A stretch of 18,559 nt of DNA from Bacteroidota bacterium. Its GTDB lineage: Bacteria > Bacteroidota > Bacteroidia > Flavobacteriales > Weeksellaceae. The position numbers and the translations under genes were made by a program. Below, piece after piece: positions 1-7,218 of this stretch (its first letter is position 1; each line of letters starts with the position of its first letter). The stretch lies in contig JAEZYN010000115.1 of the NCBI GenBank assembly GCA_023419095.1, positions 1-18,559 of the forward strand, given 5' to 3'. The notes beneath the pieces are model-generated. The model worked only from the letters and a program-made list of their open reading frames with translations. It did not search any database and was not told the DNA's origin.

Positions 1-64
1 AGCGTAGCGTTTGAAAAGCACTTTTCATAATTCTTTGCGGGAACACAGCCCTTTTTTATTTGCT

Positions 65-72
65 TAAATTTG
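65..72 (+). promoter_or_regulatory. -7 promoter element (TAAATTTG) for lnt
   Basis: TAAATTTG matches the Bacteroidota -7 consensus TAnnTTTG exactly. It lies 51 nt upstream of the lnt ATG, which would give a 5' leader of roughly 45 nt. No TTG is found at the expected -33 distance, so the call rests on the -7 box and its position alone. Confidence 0.45.
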
Positions 73-123
73 TAGCAGACCAATACGTTTGGCTTCTGCA
101 CCGCTCATTTTTTAAATAACTTG

Positions 124-1755
124 ATGAAACATATTATACTTTCACTGCTGGCGGCTGTGCTGCTCAGTATCTCCTGGCCCACCTACGGACTGCCGTTTTT
201 TATCTTTTTTGCGCTGGTTCCGCTGCTCATTATGGAGCATGACATCACGAAGTTCTCCAAACTAAAGAATAAAAGCTGGACGGTCTTTGGGCTGGCTTAT
301 CTGGCTTTCATGATCTGGAACATCGTGACCACCGGCTGGCTTTACGGCTCGAAAAACCCGGATGGCACGCATTCTATTGCCGCGGTGGTGCTGCCTGTAG
401 TTTTCAATTCCCTTTTCTATGCATTGGTTTTTCAGCTTTATCACTGGTATAAAAAGGTACAGGGCACCTATTTTGGGCTGGCTTTCTTCGTAGCCATCTG
501 GATGTGCTGGGAGAAATTCCATCTGAGCTGGGAACTTACGTGGCCCTGGCTGAATCTCGGGAACGTATTTTCAGAGTATCCGATGCTGATACAGTGGTAC
601 GATACCCTCGGCGCCACAGGCGGAAGTTTCTGGATTCTTCTTGTAAACGTCTATATTTTCTATACAATCCGGATTTGGGAAGCCGCGCGAAAACGCAGGT
701 CTTTGATCATAAACACCGTGGTAATCCTTGCAGGAATTGCTTTACCAATGTTGATTTCTGTAATTAAATATCAGAATTTTGACCTGAAACCTACCGGAAG
801 CGTCAATGTCTTAATGCTGCAGCCCGAGCTGGATCCGTACACAGAAAAGTATTCAAAGGACAGCCTCACCATACTCAATGACCTGCTGACATTAGCTGAG
901 CAGAACTCGAAAGGCCAGATAGATTATTACATCGGGCCGGAAACTTCGCTGCCCGGTTTCGGCTCTATCTCGGAAACAGGCTTTGAACAGAGCATGCTGC
1001 TTACTTCCATCAAAGAGTTTCTCAAAAGACATCCGAAATCTGTCTTTGCCACCGGCATCTCTTCGCACAGGTTTTACCGGGACGACAGTCAGAAGTCTTC
1101 CACGGCGTATCAAACCTCATCGGGTGCGTTTGTTGACAGCTACAATTCAGCGGTACAGATTATTCCGAACCAAAGGGTAGAAGTTTATCACAAAGGCAAG
1201 CTGGTTCCGGGCGTTGAGATCTTTCCTTACATCAACGTGCTGAAACCGGTCTTAGGCGATGCAATGATTGACCTCGGCGGTACGGTAGCGTCCCTCGGGG
1301 TGGATGATGAACGCAAAGTCTTTACGAATCCGTACAACGCGGGCAAACTCGCACCGATCATTTGCTATGAAAGCATCTACGGGGAATTCGTTACTGAGTA
1401 TGTTAATAATGGAGCGAACTTTCTCGCCATCATGACGAACGACTCGTGGTGGGGCGTTACACAGGGTCACCAGCAGCTTTTGTCCTATGCAAGACTTCGG
1501 GCGATAGAGACGAGAAGGGAGATTGCTCGTTCCGCCAACAGTGGGATCTCCGCGCACATTGATGCGCGAGGGAACATCATGGCAGACACGCTTTACGGCG
1601 ACAAAACCACACTCTATGCAAAAGTGAATCTGTATGACCATACCACATTTTACACCCGCGCCGGCGACCTGATTTCAAGGATGATGGTGTTTGTGCTCGG
1701 CTTTTTGGTATTTTATACTTTGATCAAGAAGTTCCAGAACCGCCAGAAAAAGTAG
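124..1755 (+). CDS. lnt: Apolipoprotein N-acyltransferase (Lnt)
   Basis: Integral inner-membrane enzyme that adds the third acyl chain to the N-terminal Cys of apolipoproteins, the last step of lipoprotein maturation. The 543-residue protein starts with closely spaced hydrophobic segments and carries WPWLNLGN, then a periplasmic nitrilase-like domain (about residues 210-500) and a last membrane segment near the C-terminus. The catalytic triad is visible: Glu273 (GPETSLPG), Lys357 (YHKGKLVP) and Cys414 (IICYESIYG). The length suits the family (about 500-550). I chose the ATG at 124 rather than the TTG at 121; the hydrophobic first segment starts right after it. The gene stands alone, converging on the helicase gene with a 22-nt gap and no visible terminator. 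The two lipoproteins in this window would be substrates. Identity is secure. Confidence 0.96.
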   Translation: MKHIILSLLAAVLLSISWPTYGLPFFIFFALVPLLIMEHDITKFSKLKNKSWTVFGLAYLAFMIWNIVTTGWLYGSKNPDGTHSIAAVVLPVVFNSLFYALVFQLYHWYKKVQGTYFGLAFFVAIWMCWEKFHLSWELTWPWLNLGNVFSEYPMLIQWYDTLGATGGSFWILLVNVYIFYTIRIWEAARKRRSLIINTVVILAGIALPMLISVIKYQNFDLKPTGSVNVLMLQPELDPYTEKYSKDSLTILNDLLTLAEQNSKGQIDYYIGPETSLPGFGSISETGFEQSMLLTSIKEFLKRHPKSVFATGISSHRFYRDDSQKSSTAYQTSSGAFVDSYNSAVQIIPNQRVEVYHKGKLVPGVEIFPYINVLKPVLGDAMIDLGGTVASLGVDDERKVFTNPYNAGKLAPIICYESIYGEFVTEYVNNGANFLAIMTNDSWWGVTQGHQQLLSYARLRAIETRREIARSANSGISAHIDARGNIMADTLYGDKTTLYAKVNLYDHTTFYTRAGDLISRMMVFVLGFLVFYTLIKKFQNRQKK

Positions 1756-1777
1756 CCGATAGGTTTAAATCTTTGAA

Positions 1778-3910
1778 CTATTTCGTCTTGCTTTCTTTCA
1801 CGAAAGTATAGTGATTGAGCAGAACACGGATTTCATTAAACTCAAAATCCTTTGGTAGCACCTGTTTCCACGCACTTAAGGTTTCGTGGGTGTCATCTTT
1901 TTTGAATTCCTTTTCGAATGTTTTGATCTTGTCTTTGTCGAAAATCCGCTTCAGGTCTAGCAAACCTCTTTCCGCGAACTTCGCCAGATGTCCATAAATG
2001 GTTTCCGGCACCAGTCCGCGTTCGCGCGCGATTTCGGGTATCGATTTACCTTCTTCAAAAAGCTGAAACGTAAGGATATGCGACGGAATTTTCGCAATCT
2101 TAGTCGTTATGATTTCCTCATTTTTAGAATCAAACAGTGGCTTTTCCAGCAGATGCACTTTCTTGAGGTCGTTCAGGTAATCTTCGAGGTCATCAAGCAA
2201 AACCCGAAAATCTTCGTTGTACTGTTTCAGGCCTTTTACGCCTTTGGTTTCGGCATAGAATTCTTTGAGCGGCGAGAATATCTTTGAATTGACATTGGTG
2301 AAAAAAAAGTTTACCGCACCTTTAGCTTTTGTTTCTATTTCGTCCCAGGTCGTTTTTCCCTCGATGAAGCTATGCGTCATCTGCTGGATGACACGGCGGA
2401 ATTTCTCGAAAACTTTGCGGTAATTTTCCGCTTCAGGTCTCAGCGTCTGATGCAGAAAAACCACTTTATCCTTATCCGTGAGTTTTGCCTGTTTCGCGTT
2501 CTGAAACCAGACGTCAACCGTAGGTGCGATCCACGAACATTCGAGTTTGCTGATGATTTTCTGAATGCTGTAATCGTACTTTTCGGCATTCAGTATTTCC
2601 TCGATCTTCGAATTTGCATGGGTTTCATCCTGAAATTTCGAAACCCTGCGGTCTGAATAAATGACTTCAGGCGTGATTTTAGACTTTAAAACAATTCCTT
2701 CCAAAGTACGGCAACGCGAAAGCGCCACATAAACCTGACCTGACGCGAAAGATTTTCCGGCATCGATGATCAGCCTGTCAAAAGTAAGTCCCTGAGATTT
2801 GTGAATGGTGACCGCCCACGCCAGGCGTACCGGAAACTGCGAAAAACTGCCCAGAACTTCTTCCTTCACGCTTTTGTCTTCACCCAGCGAGTATCTTTTC
2901 TGGTCCCAATTCTCTTTTTTAAGTTTAAATATCTCATCATCACCATCGATGATCACCGAGATTTCCTTTTCGGAAAGACCGACAACTTCAGCCAGTTTCC
3001 CATTGAAATAGCGTCGCTCACCACTTGCGTCATTCCGGATGAACATAATTTGTGCCCCTACTTTGAGTTCAAGAACCTCATCATTGGGATACTGATTTTC
3101 ATTAAAGTCACCAATGATCTCCGCTTTATAAAAATGCGCTTTCCCCGGAAGTGCAGCCAGTTTCTTGTGGTTGATCTCATCAGCCATCCGGTTGTGCGAG
3201 GTCAGATAGACGTAGGCTTCATCTTTCGGCTCAAAGTCTGGAATATATCGGGCGTTGAGCGTTTCGAAATCGATATCACGGATCTCACCGTCACGGATTT
3301 CATTCAGGATCTCCAAAAATTTCTCATCCTTCTGGCGATAAACCGTCGTCAGTTCGAGTGTAATCAGCGGCAGTTCCTTCAGCGCGTAACTGTCGAAAAA
3401 GAAGGGCGAATTATAATATTGTTTCAGGATATGTTCATCTCGCACCACGGGCGGCAGCTGGTAGAGATCGCCGATGAAAAGCATCTGCACACCACCAAAC
3501 TTCTGCTGGTTGCGACGCACGTGCCGCAGCGAGAAATCCATCATATCAAGAACATCCGCACGGAGCATCGAAACCTCATCGATGATGATGATTTCTATTT
3601 CGCGCAGCAGTTTCAGCTTGTCTTTCCGGTAGCGGAAATGATGCATCAGATCGGCAATGTTGTTTGCAGTATCTGTATATATGCGTTCTGTAGTAGGTAA
3701 AAATGTGCGTAACGGCAGCCCAAACATCGAGTGTATGGTCACTCCGCCGGCATTGATCGCTGCGATTCCGGTGGGTGCTACCACGATGAATTTTTTTCGG
3801 GTTTTAGCCACAAACTGGTTCAGGAAAGTGGTTTTTCCTGTGCCCGCCTTCCCCGTGAGGAAGATACTGCGGTGGGTGTGTTCGGCTAAACTAAACAGCG
3901 ATTCGTTCAT
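1778..3910 (-). CDS. PIF1-like SF1B DNA helicase with C-terminal HTH domain
   Basis: A 710-residue ATP-dependent helicase. Walker A is GKAGTGKT (20-27), Walker B IIIIDEVSML (107-116), motif III GDLYQLPPV (147-155), and the C-terminal RecA-like motifs are VTIHKSQGLTFD (367-378) and VYVALSRCRTLEGI (393-406). This is the PIF1/RecD2-like pattern, with the UvrD_C_2-type 'TIHKSQG' signature. Residues about 610-655 form a helix-turn-helix (SIPEIARERGLVPETIYGHL) like the HTH_40 domain also found at the end of some RecQ helicases, which suggests a DNA-binding accessory module. The linker at 430-600 is charged and probably helical. PIF1 helicases unwind structured DNA such as G-quadruplexes and forked substrates; the role here is inferred. 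It is monocistronic, reading away from the lipoprotein gene at 4053, and its -7 box ends 4 nt before the ATG. Confidence 0.9.
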   Translation of the reverse strand: MNESLFSLAEHTHRSIFLTGKAGTGKTTFLNQFVAKTRKKFIVVAPTGIAAINAGGVTIHSMFGLPLRTFLPTTERIYTDTANNIADLMHHFRYRKDKLKLLREIEIIIIDEVSMLRADVLDMMDFSLRHVRRNQQKFGGVQMLFIGDLYQLPPVVRDEHILKQYYNSPFFFDSYALKELPLITLELTTVYRQKDEKFLEILNEIRDGEIRDIDFETLNARYIPDFEPKDEAYVYLTSHNRMADEINHKKLAALPGKAHFYKAEIIGDFNENQYPNDEVLELKVGAQIMFIRNDASGERRYFNGKLAEVVGLSEKEISVIIDGDDEIFKLKKENWDQKRYSLGEDKSVKEEVLGSFSQFPVRLAWAVTIHKSQGLTFDRLIIDAGKSFASGQVYVALSRCRTLEGIVLKSKITPEVIYSDRRVSKFQDETHANSKIEEILNAEKYDYSIQKIISKLECSWIAPTVDVWFQNAKQAKLTDKDKVVFLHQTLRPEAENYRKVFEKFRRVIQQMTHSFIEGKTTWDEIETKAKGAVNFFFTNVNSKIFSPLKEFYAETKGVKGLKQYNEDFRVLLDDLEDYLNDLKKVHLLEKPLFDSKNEEIITTKIAKIPSHILTFQLFEEGKSIPEIARERGLVPETIYGHLAKFAERGLLDLKRIFDKDKIKTFEKEFKKDDTHETLSAWKQVLPKDFEFNEIRVLLNHYTFVKESKTK

Positions 3911-3914
3911 CGGT

Positions 3915-3922
3915 CAAATTTA
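3915..3922 (-). promoter_or_regulatory. -7 promoter element (TAAATTTG) of the helicase gene, abutting its start codon
   Basis: On the minus strand TAAATTTG is followed by 4 nt (ACCG) and then the ATG. Transcription from this box would begin at or next to the start codon, implying a leaderless mRNA. A TTG is present 13 nt upstream, which is closer than the usual 17-23 nt. Confidence 0.5.
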
Positions 3923-4019
3923 AGGAAAATAGCCGCAAAAGCTGATTGAAGACTGAATTTTTGACGGGCTATGAAATATTTAAAAATAATCTTAGTACCC
4001 TAATTTTAGGAAAAGGTAA

Positions 4020-4027
4020 TATTTTTG
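4020..4027 (+). promoter_or_regulatory. -7 promoter element (TATTTTTG) of the Cys-rich lipoprotein gene
   Basis: An exact TAnnTTTG match 25 nt upstream of the ATG at 4053, giving a leader of about 20 nt. It lies in the 142-bp divergent spacer shared with the helicase promoter. No TTG is seen at -33. Confidence 0.55.
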
Positions 4028-4052
4028 CAGGGTTTGGTTTAAAAATATCATC

Positions 4053-4502
4053 ATGACGAAGACTGCCATCTTAATTTTAGCTTCCGCACTTACTTTTACC
4101 GCCTGCAAATCGAGGCAAAATGCAGACACTGCAAACCTGCCGAAGGACATTTCGCTGAAACCGGACAATAATCTGATTCAGCAGCAGGACCGTGAAGAAC
4201 TGAGTTTGATGCTCAAAGAAATTGAAACACTCGCCAGTTCGAAAACCTGCAGCGACGCGTCTGAATGGAAATTTGCAGCGATCGGTGCTAAACCCTGCGG
4301 TGGTCCGAGTTCGTATATTGCGTATCCGCTCGCACTGGAAACGGAAATCTTAGAAAAGATCAATCGGTTTACACAGAAGCAATCGACATTTAACACGAAA
4401 TATCAGCTGATGTCTGACTGCCGGATGGTGATGCCGCCCGCCGGAATAAAATGTGTTGACGGAAAGGCGGTGCTGATCAGTGAAGTTGCCGAAGTGCAGT
4501 AA
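4053..4502 (+). CDS. Cys-rich putative lipoprotein of unknown function
   Basis: A 149-residue protein with a lipoprotein signal peptide: KT, a hydrophobic stretch, then lipobox LTFTAC with the lipidated Cys at residue 18. The mature part is hydrophilic and has four further cysteines, C66, C82, C123 and C134, in the settings SKTCSD, AKPCGGPSSYIAYP, MSDCRMVMPP and GIKCVDGK; these could form two disulfides in the periplasm. A helical segment (about 40-62) precedes the first Cys. From memory, the CGGP...YIAY and SDC...PP...C pattern recurs in uncharacterised Bacteroidota proteins, but I cannot name a family and assign no function. Its stop codon abuts the stop codon of the opposing carbonic anhydrase gene. 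Confidence 0.8.
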   Translation: MTKTAILILASALTFTACKSRQNADTANLPKDISLKPDNNLIQQQDREELSLMLKEIETLASSKTCSDASEWKFAAIGAKPCGGPSSYIAYPLALETEILEKINRFTQKQSTFNTKYQLMSDCRMVMPPAGIKCVDGKAVLISEVAEVQ

Positions 4503-5018
4503 TTAATCTTTGTACCAGCCGGAATATTTGACATAGTTGTTGGCGATTCTGTTGACCTCACCTTCTAGGAGTTCCGCGGAGATATCTTTGATTTTTCTCG
4601 CCGGAATTCCGCCCCAAACTTCTCCGGATTTGATGTGCGTTCCCTGTGTTACAACCGAACCTGCACCTACAATCGAATTGCTTTCAACGGTGCAATCGTC
4701 CATTACGATGGCGCCCATGCCAATCAATACATTGTCTTTAATGGTGCAGCCATGCACAATTGCATTATGACCTATTGACACATTGTTACCAATAACCAAC
4801 GGATATTTTTCAAAAGTGCAGTGCAGCATCGCGTTGTCCTGTACATTCACTTTGTTTCCGAGCGTAATGTAGTGCACATCGCCGCGGATTACCGCATTGT
4901 ACCAGACGCTGCAGTCGCGGCCCATCGTCACATCACCAATCACAGTGGCGGTTTCGGCCAGAAAAGTTCCTTCGCCAATTTGCGGGGTTTTACCTAAAAG
5001 TGTCTTAATGATTGCCAT
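4503..5018 (-). CDS. Gamma-class carbonic anhydrase family protein
   Basis: A 171-residue left-handed beta-helix protein, shown by the hexapeptide-like repeats (for example VIGDVTMG, CTIKDNVLIG, CTVESNSIVG). Metal ligands of the gamma-carbonic anhydrase type are present: His66 (AMLHC), His84 (SIGHN) and His89 (IVHGC), with the 5-residue spacing between the last two found in the archaeal enzyme Cam. Arg45, Asp47 and Gln60 match the conserved framework residues. It would act as a cytoplasmic trimer with Zn or Fe/Co at subunit interfaces. Many homologues (YrdA/PaaY-like) have unproven or weak CO2 hydration activity, so the substrate is uncertain. The minus-strand upstream sequence has GAGG a few nt before the ATG, which resembles a Shine-Dalgarno and is unusual for this genome; no TAnnTTTG was found in the 117-bp divergent spacer shared with nfu. 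Confidence 0.9.
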   Translation of the reverse strand: MAIIKTLLGKTPQIGEGTFLAETATVIGDVTMGRDCSVWYNAVIRGDVHYITLGNKVNVQDNAMLHCTFEKYPLVIGNNVSIGHNAIVHGCTIKDNVLIGMGAIVMDDCTVESNSIVGAGSVVTQGTHIKSGEVWGGIPARKIKDISAELLEGEVNRIANNYVKYSGWYKD

Positions 5019-5105
5019 ACCTCGTCTGTTTTAATGATGGTTTTTGGGGATAATGTCTATTTATAAAATCAACATTCAAAAGCTGACTGCCAATTTTGTA
5101 ATCCG

Positions 5106-5113
5106 TATTTTTG
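5106..5113 (+). promoter_or_regulatory. -7 promoter element (TATTTTTG) of the nfu gene
   Basis: An exact TAnnTTTG match 22 nt upstream of the ATG at 5136, in the spacer between the divergent carbonic anhydrase and nfu genes. No TTG is seen at the expected -33 distance. Confidence 0.55.
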
Positions 5114-5135
5114 CAGTTCAAATTTACTGAATAAT

Positions 5136-6014
5136 ATGAGACCTATCCTTATAGAACCTACCGAAAACCCGAAAGTACTGAAATTCGTGGCGGATTATAC
5201 GCTGCTGCCCGGTTCCGTGGAGCTTGACCGCGATTCTGACATTTCAGAAATCCCTTTGGCTCAGGAACTTTTTAAATATCCTTTCGTCGACCGTATTTTC
5301 ATTACCGCCAACTTCATTGCCGTGGCAAAACTGGACGGCGTGGAATGGGAACATGTGGCAGAAAGTCTTAAAAATATTCTGCAGGAGACGCTGCATGCCA
5401 ATCCAAGGGTTTACCGTCAAAAAACGACTGAAACCTATCAGGTTTTCAGCGAAATGACGCCGAACCCGATGGTCATGAAATTTATATCCAGCCGGAAACT
5501 GATCGATGGATTTGTGGAAGTGAAATCGCGCGAAGAATCTGCGGAAGTACCGTTAGCGGCGACCCTTTTTAATAAATTCAGTTTTGTAAAAGAAGTTTTC
5601 ATTTCAGAAAATTTCGTGACGCTGACAAAAAATGTGTCTGTGGAATGGCATGAAGTGATGATTGAAGTTCGTGATTTCATCGCTGATTATTTGCAGGAAG
5701 GCGGTAAGATCTCGAACATTGCCGCACAAAAACACGAGAAACCTGCCGAAAATATCATTAACCGCGAATACACCGAAACCGAACAGAAAATTTCGGATAT
5801 TCTTGACGAATACGTGGCGCCGGCGGTGGCGGGTGACGGCGGCAAAATTTCACTTATCGAGTACGATGAAACCTCAAAAACTGCGAAAATGTTACTGCAG
5901 GGCGCATGTTCAGGCTGTCCGAGCTCTACTGCGACGCTGAAAGGCGGCATCGAAAATCTGCTGAAGCAGTTTGTGCCGGAACTGGTAGAAAACGTGGAAG
6001 CGGTGAACGGATAA
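5136..6014 (+). CDS. Nfu/NifU-type Fe-S cluster carrier with tandem N-terminal domains
   Basis: A 292-residue protein. The C-terminal NifU domain (about 213-290) carries the cluster-binding CxxC (GACSGCPSS, C258 and C261). Upstream are two copies of an Nfu_N-like domain: residues 8-85 and 108-187. They align over their length, for example ENPKVLKFVADYTLLPG against PNPMVMKFISSRKLIDG, and IPLAQELF against VPLAATLF. Single-Nfu_N proteins are shorter (about 190-200), so this is a domain duplication. Nfu proteins receive [4Fe-4S] or [2Fe-2S] clusters from the assembly scaffold and pass them to apo-enzymes. The next gene is hemH, 69 nt downstream on the same strand, and probably cotranscribed. Its internal Cys cluster makes it a possible client. 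Confidence 0.92.
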   Translation: MRPILIEPTENPKVLKFVADYTLLPGSVELDRDSDISEIPLAQELFKYPFVDRIFITANFIAVAKLDGVEWEHVAESLKNILQETLHANPRVYRQKTTETYQVFSEMTPNPMVMKFISSRKLIDGFVEVKSREESAEVPLAATLFNKFSFVKEVFISENFVTLTKNVSVEWHEVMIEVRDFIADYLQEGGKISNIAAQKHEKPAENIINREYTETEQKISDILDEYVAPAVAGDGGKISLIEYDETSKTAKMLLQGACSGCPSSTATLKGGIENLLKQFVPELVENVEAVNG

Positions 6015-6045
6015 ATATAGCAGCAGTTGGTCTGAACATGTGCCG

Positions 6046-6060
6046 TGTGCGTATTGCACA
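6046..6060 (+). other. Small inverted repeat in the nfu-hemH spacer
   Basis: TGTGC, a 5-nt loop GTATT, then GCACA form a 5-bp hairpin between the nfu stop codon and the hemH ATG. It has no U-tract, so it is not an intrinsic terminator; an intercistronic mRNA structure is possible. It is short enough to be chance. Confidence 0.25.
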
Positions 6061-6083
6061 GCCAATTACTTATTAAAAAAAAT

Positions 6084-7106
6084 ATGAAAGGAATTTTATT
6101 AGTCAATCTCGGTTCGCCGAAATCTACACGTGTTGAAGATGTGAAGGAGTATCTGGACGAGTTCTTGATGGACGAAAAAGTGATCGATTACCGGTGGTTT
6201 TTCCGTTCGCTGCTTGTTCAGGGCATTATTTTGAGAACGCGTCCGGCGAAATCTGCAGAAGCTTATAAAACCGTCTGGACCGACGAAGGCTCTCCGCTGA
6301 TTGTCATCACCAAGCAAATTCAGCAAAAACTGCAAAAGCTGGTTGACATTCCGGTAGAAATCGGGATGCGCTATGCAGAACCGAGTATTGAAACGGGAAT
6401 CCGGAATCTTACTGAAAAAGGCGTGACGGAGATCGTATTGTTTCCGCTTTACCCGCAGTACGCAATGAGCACGACTGAAACTGTGGTGGATAAAGCTGAA
6501 GAGGTGCGTAAAAAACATTTCCCAAACGTCAGAATCAGCTACGTACAGCCGTTCTATGACCGGGACATCTATATCGACTGTCTGGCCGAAAGCATCCGCG
6601 AAAAATTGCCGGAAAATTACGATGCACTGCAATTCTCCTATCACGGTGTGCCGGAACGTCACATTTACAAAACAGACCCGACCAACACCTGCAACCTGAA
6701 CGATTGCTGCTCCAGAGCCGACAACCCAAGCCATCAGTTCTGCTACCGGCATCAGTGTTACAAAACCACCGAGCTTGTCATTGAAAAGCTGAATATCCCG
6801 CGGGAAAAGACGGTTGTTTCTTTTCAGTCGCGGCTTGGAAAGGATAAATGGATGGAACCTTACACTGATGAGACGCTGGAAGCTTTACCGAAAAAAGGTG
6901 TGAAAAATCTGGCAATTGTGTGTCCTGCTTTTGTGTCTGACTGCCTGGAAACGCTTGAAGAAATCTCGGTGGAAGGCCGTGATGAGTTCCTGCATGCGGG
7001 CGGTGAAAACTTTCATTACATCCCGTGTCTTAATGATGAAGACCGCTGGATTGAAGTGGTAAAAACGCTTTGCGAAGAAAAATTGAACGATTTTTATTTT
7101 GTTTAA
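6084..7106 (+). CDS. hemH: Ferrochelatase with internal Cys cluster
   Basis: Inserts Fe2+ into a porphyrin (protoporphyrin IX, or coproporphyrin III in other lineages) at the end of heme synthesis. The 340-residue protein starts GILLVNLGSPKS. The active-site His is His187 in FSYHGVPERH, and Glu289 lies in SDCLETLEEI, the second catalytic signature. Residues 203-225 hold five cysteines (C203, C208, C209, C220, C225) arranged C-x4-CC-x10-C-x4-C. A class of bacterial ferrochelatases binds [2Fe-2S] through four cysteines in an internal segment of about 20 residues, and this matches. I chose the ATG at 6084; an in-frame GTG at 6045 would add 13 residues before the conserved KGILLVNLG start. It follows nfu on the same strand, and its 3' side carries a structured intergenic element. 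Confidence 0.95.
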   Translation: MKGILLVNLGSPKSTRVEDVKEYLDEFLMDEKVIDYRWFFRSLLVQGIILRTRPAKSAEAYKTVWTDEGSPLIVITKQIQQKLQKLVDIPVEIGMRYAEPSIETGIRNLTEKGVTEIVLFPLYPQYAMSTTETVVDKAEEVRKKHFPNVRISYVQPFYDRDIYIDCLAESIREKLPENYDALQFSYHGVPERHIYKTDPTNTCNLNDCCSRADNPSHQFCYRHQCYKTTELVIEKLNIPREKTVVSFQSRLGKDKWMEPYTDETLEALPKKGVKNLAIVCPAFVSDCLETLEEISVEGRDEFLHAGGENFHYIPCLNDEDRWIEVVKTLCEEKLNDFYFV

Positions 7107-7134
7107 ATAAACCTTCTTCCGGTGCCGGGTGCCT

Positions 7135-7210
7135 AGCCCCGATAGAAGCGGCATCCTTCGCGTGCGCGCCAGCGCAAGCGAAGATACAGCGGATAGCGGG
7201 AAAAAGCTCC
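7135..7210. repeat. Structured intergenic element, copy 1 (candidate flavobacterial repeat or ncRNA)
   Basis: The element begins at GCCCCGATAGAAGCGGCATC and ends at AGCGGATAGCGGGAAAAAGC followed by TCC. Its centre is a hairpin (7156-7183): CTTCGC pairs with GCGAAG, extended by a further stem with one mismatch and a GCCA loop. The flanks can pair in nested fashion: CCCG (7138-7141) with CGGG (7197-7200), and ATCC with GGAT (7191-7194). It fills most of the gap between the converging hemH and T9SS plug genes. The arms resemble the element at 17305-17387. From memory, sequences of this kind recur between genes in flavobacterial genomes; the Flavo-1 RNA motif is one possible identity. The orientation of any transcript is not known. 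Confidence 0.55.
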
Positions 7211-7218
7211 TAAAAAAA

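Noticed and set aside
1..30. Frame reading SVAFEKHFS then TAA at 28-30, possible end of an upstream gene
   Set aside because: Only nine codons are visible, and a minus-strand ATG at 26-28 reading out of the window is equally possible. A weak GGG/CCC hairpin with T6 (about 39-57) hints at a gene end but does not settle it.
64..108. Minus-strand 14-codon ORF (MSGAEAKRIGLLQI) reminiscent of an enoyl-CoA hydratase segment
   Set aside because: It has an in-frame stop directly upstream and is too short; the likeness to EAKRIGL is probably chance. It overlaps the lnt promoter region.
2801..3700. 299-codon plus-strand ORF antisense to the helicase gene
   Set aside because: It lies wholly inside a gene with full helicase motifs, has a low-complexity, His/Phe-rich composition typical of antisense reading, and shows no domain.
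6099..6752. 217-codon minus-strand ORF antisense to hemH
   Set aside because: It is a shadow of hemH, whose catalytic motifs are intact; its composition is unlike a real protein.
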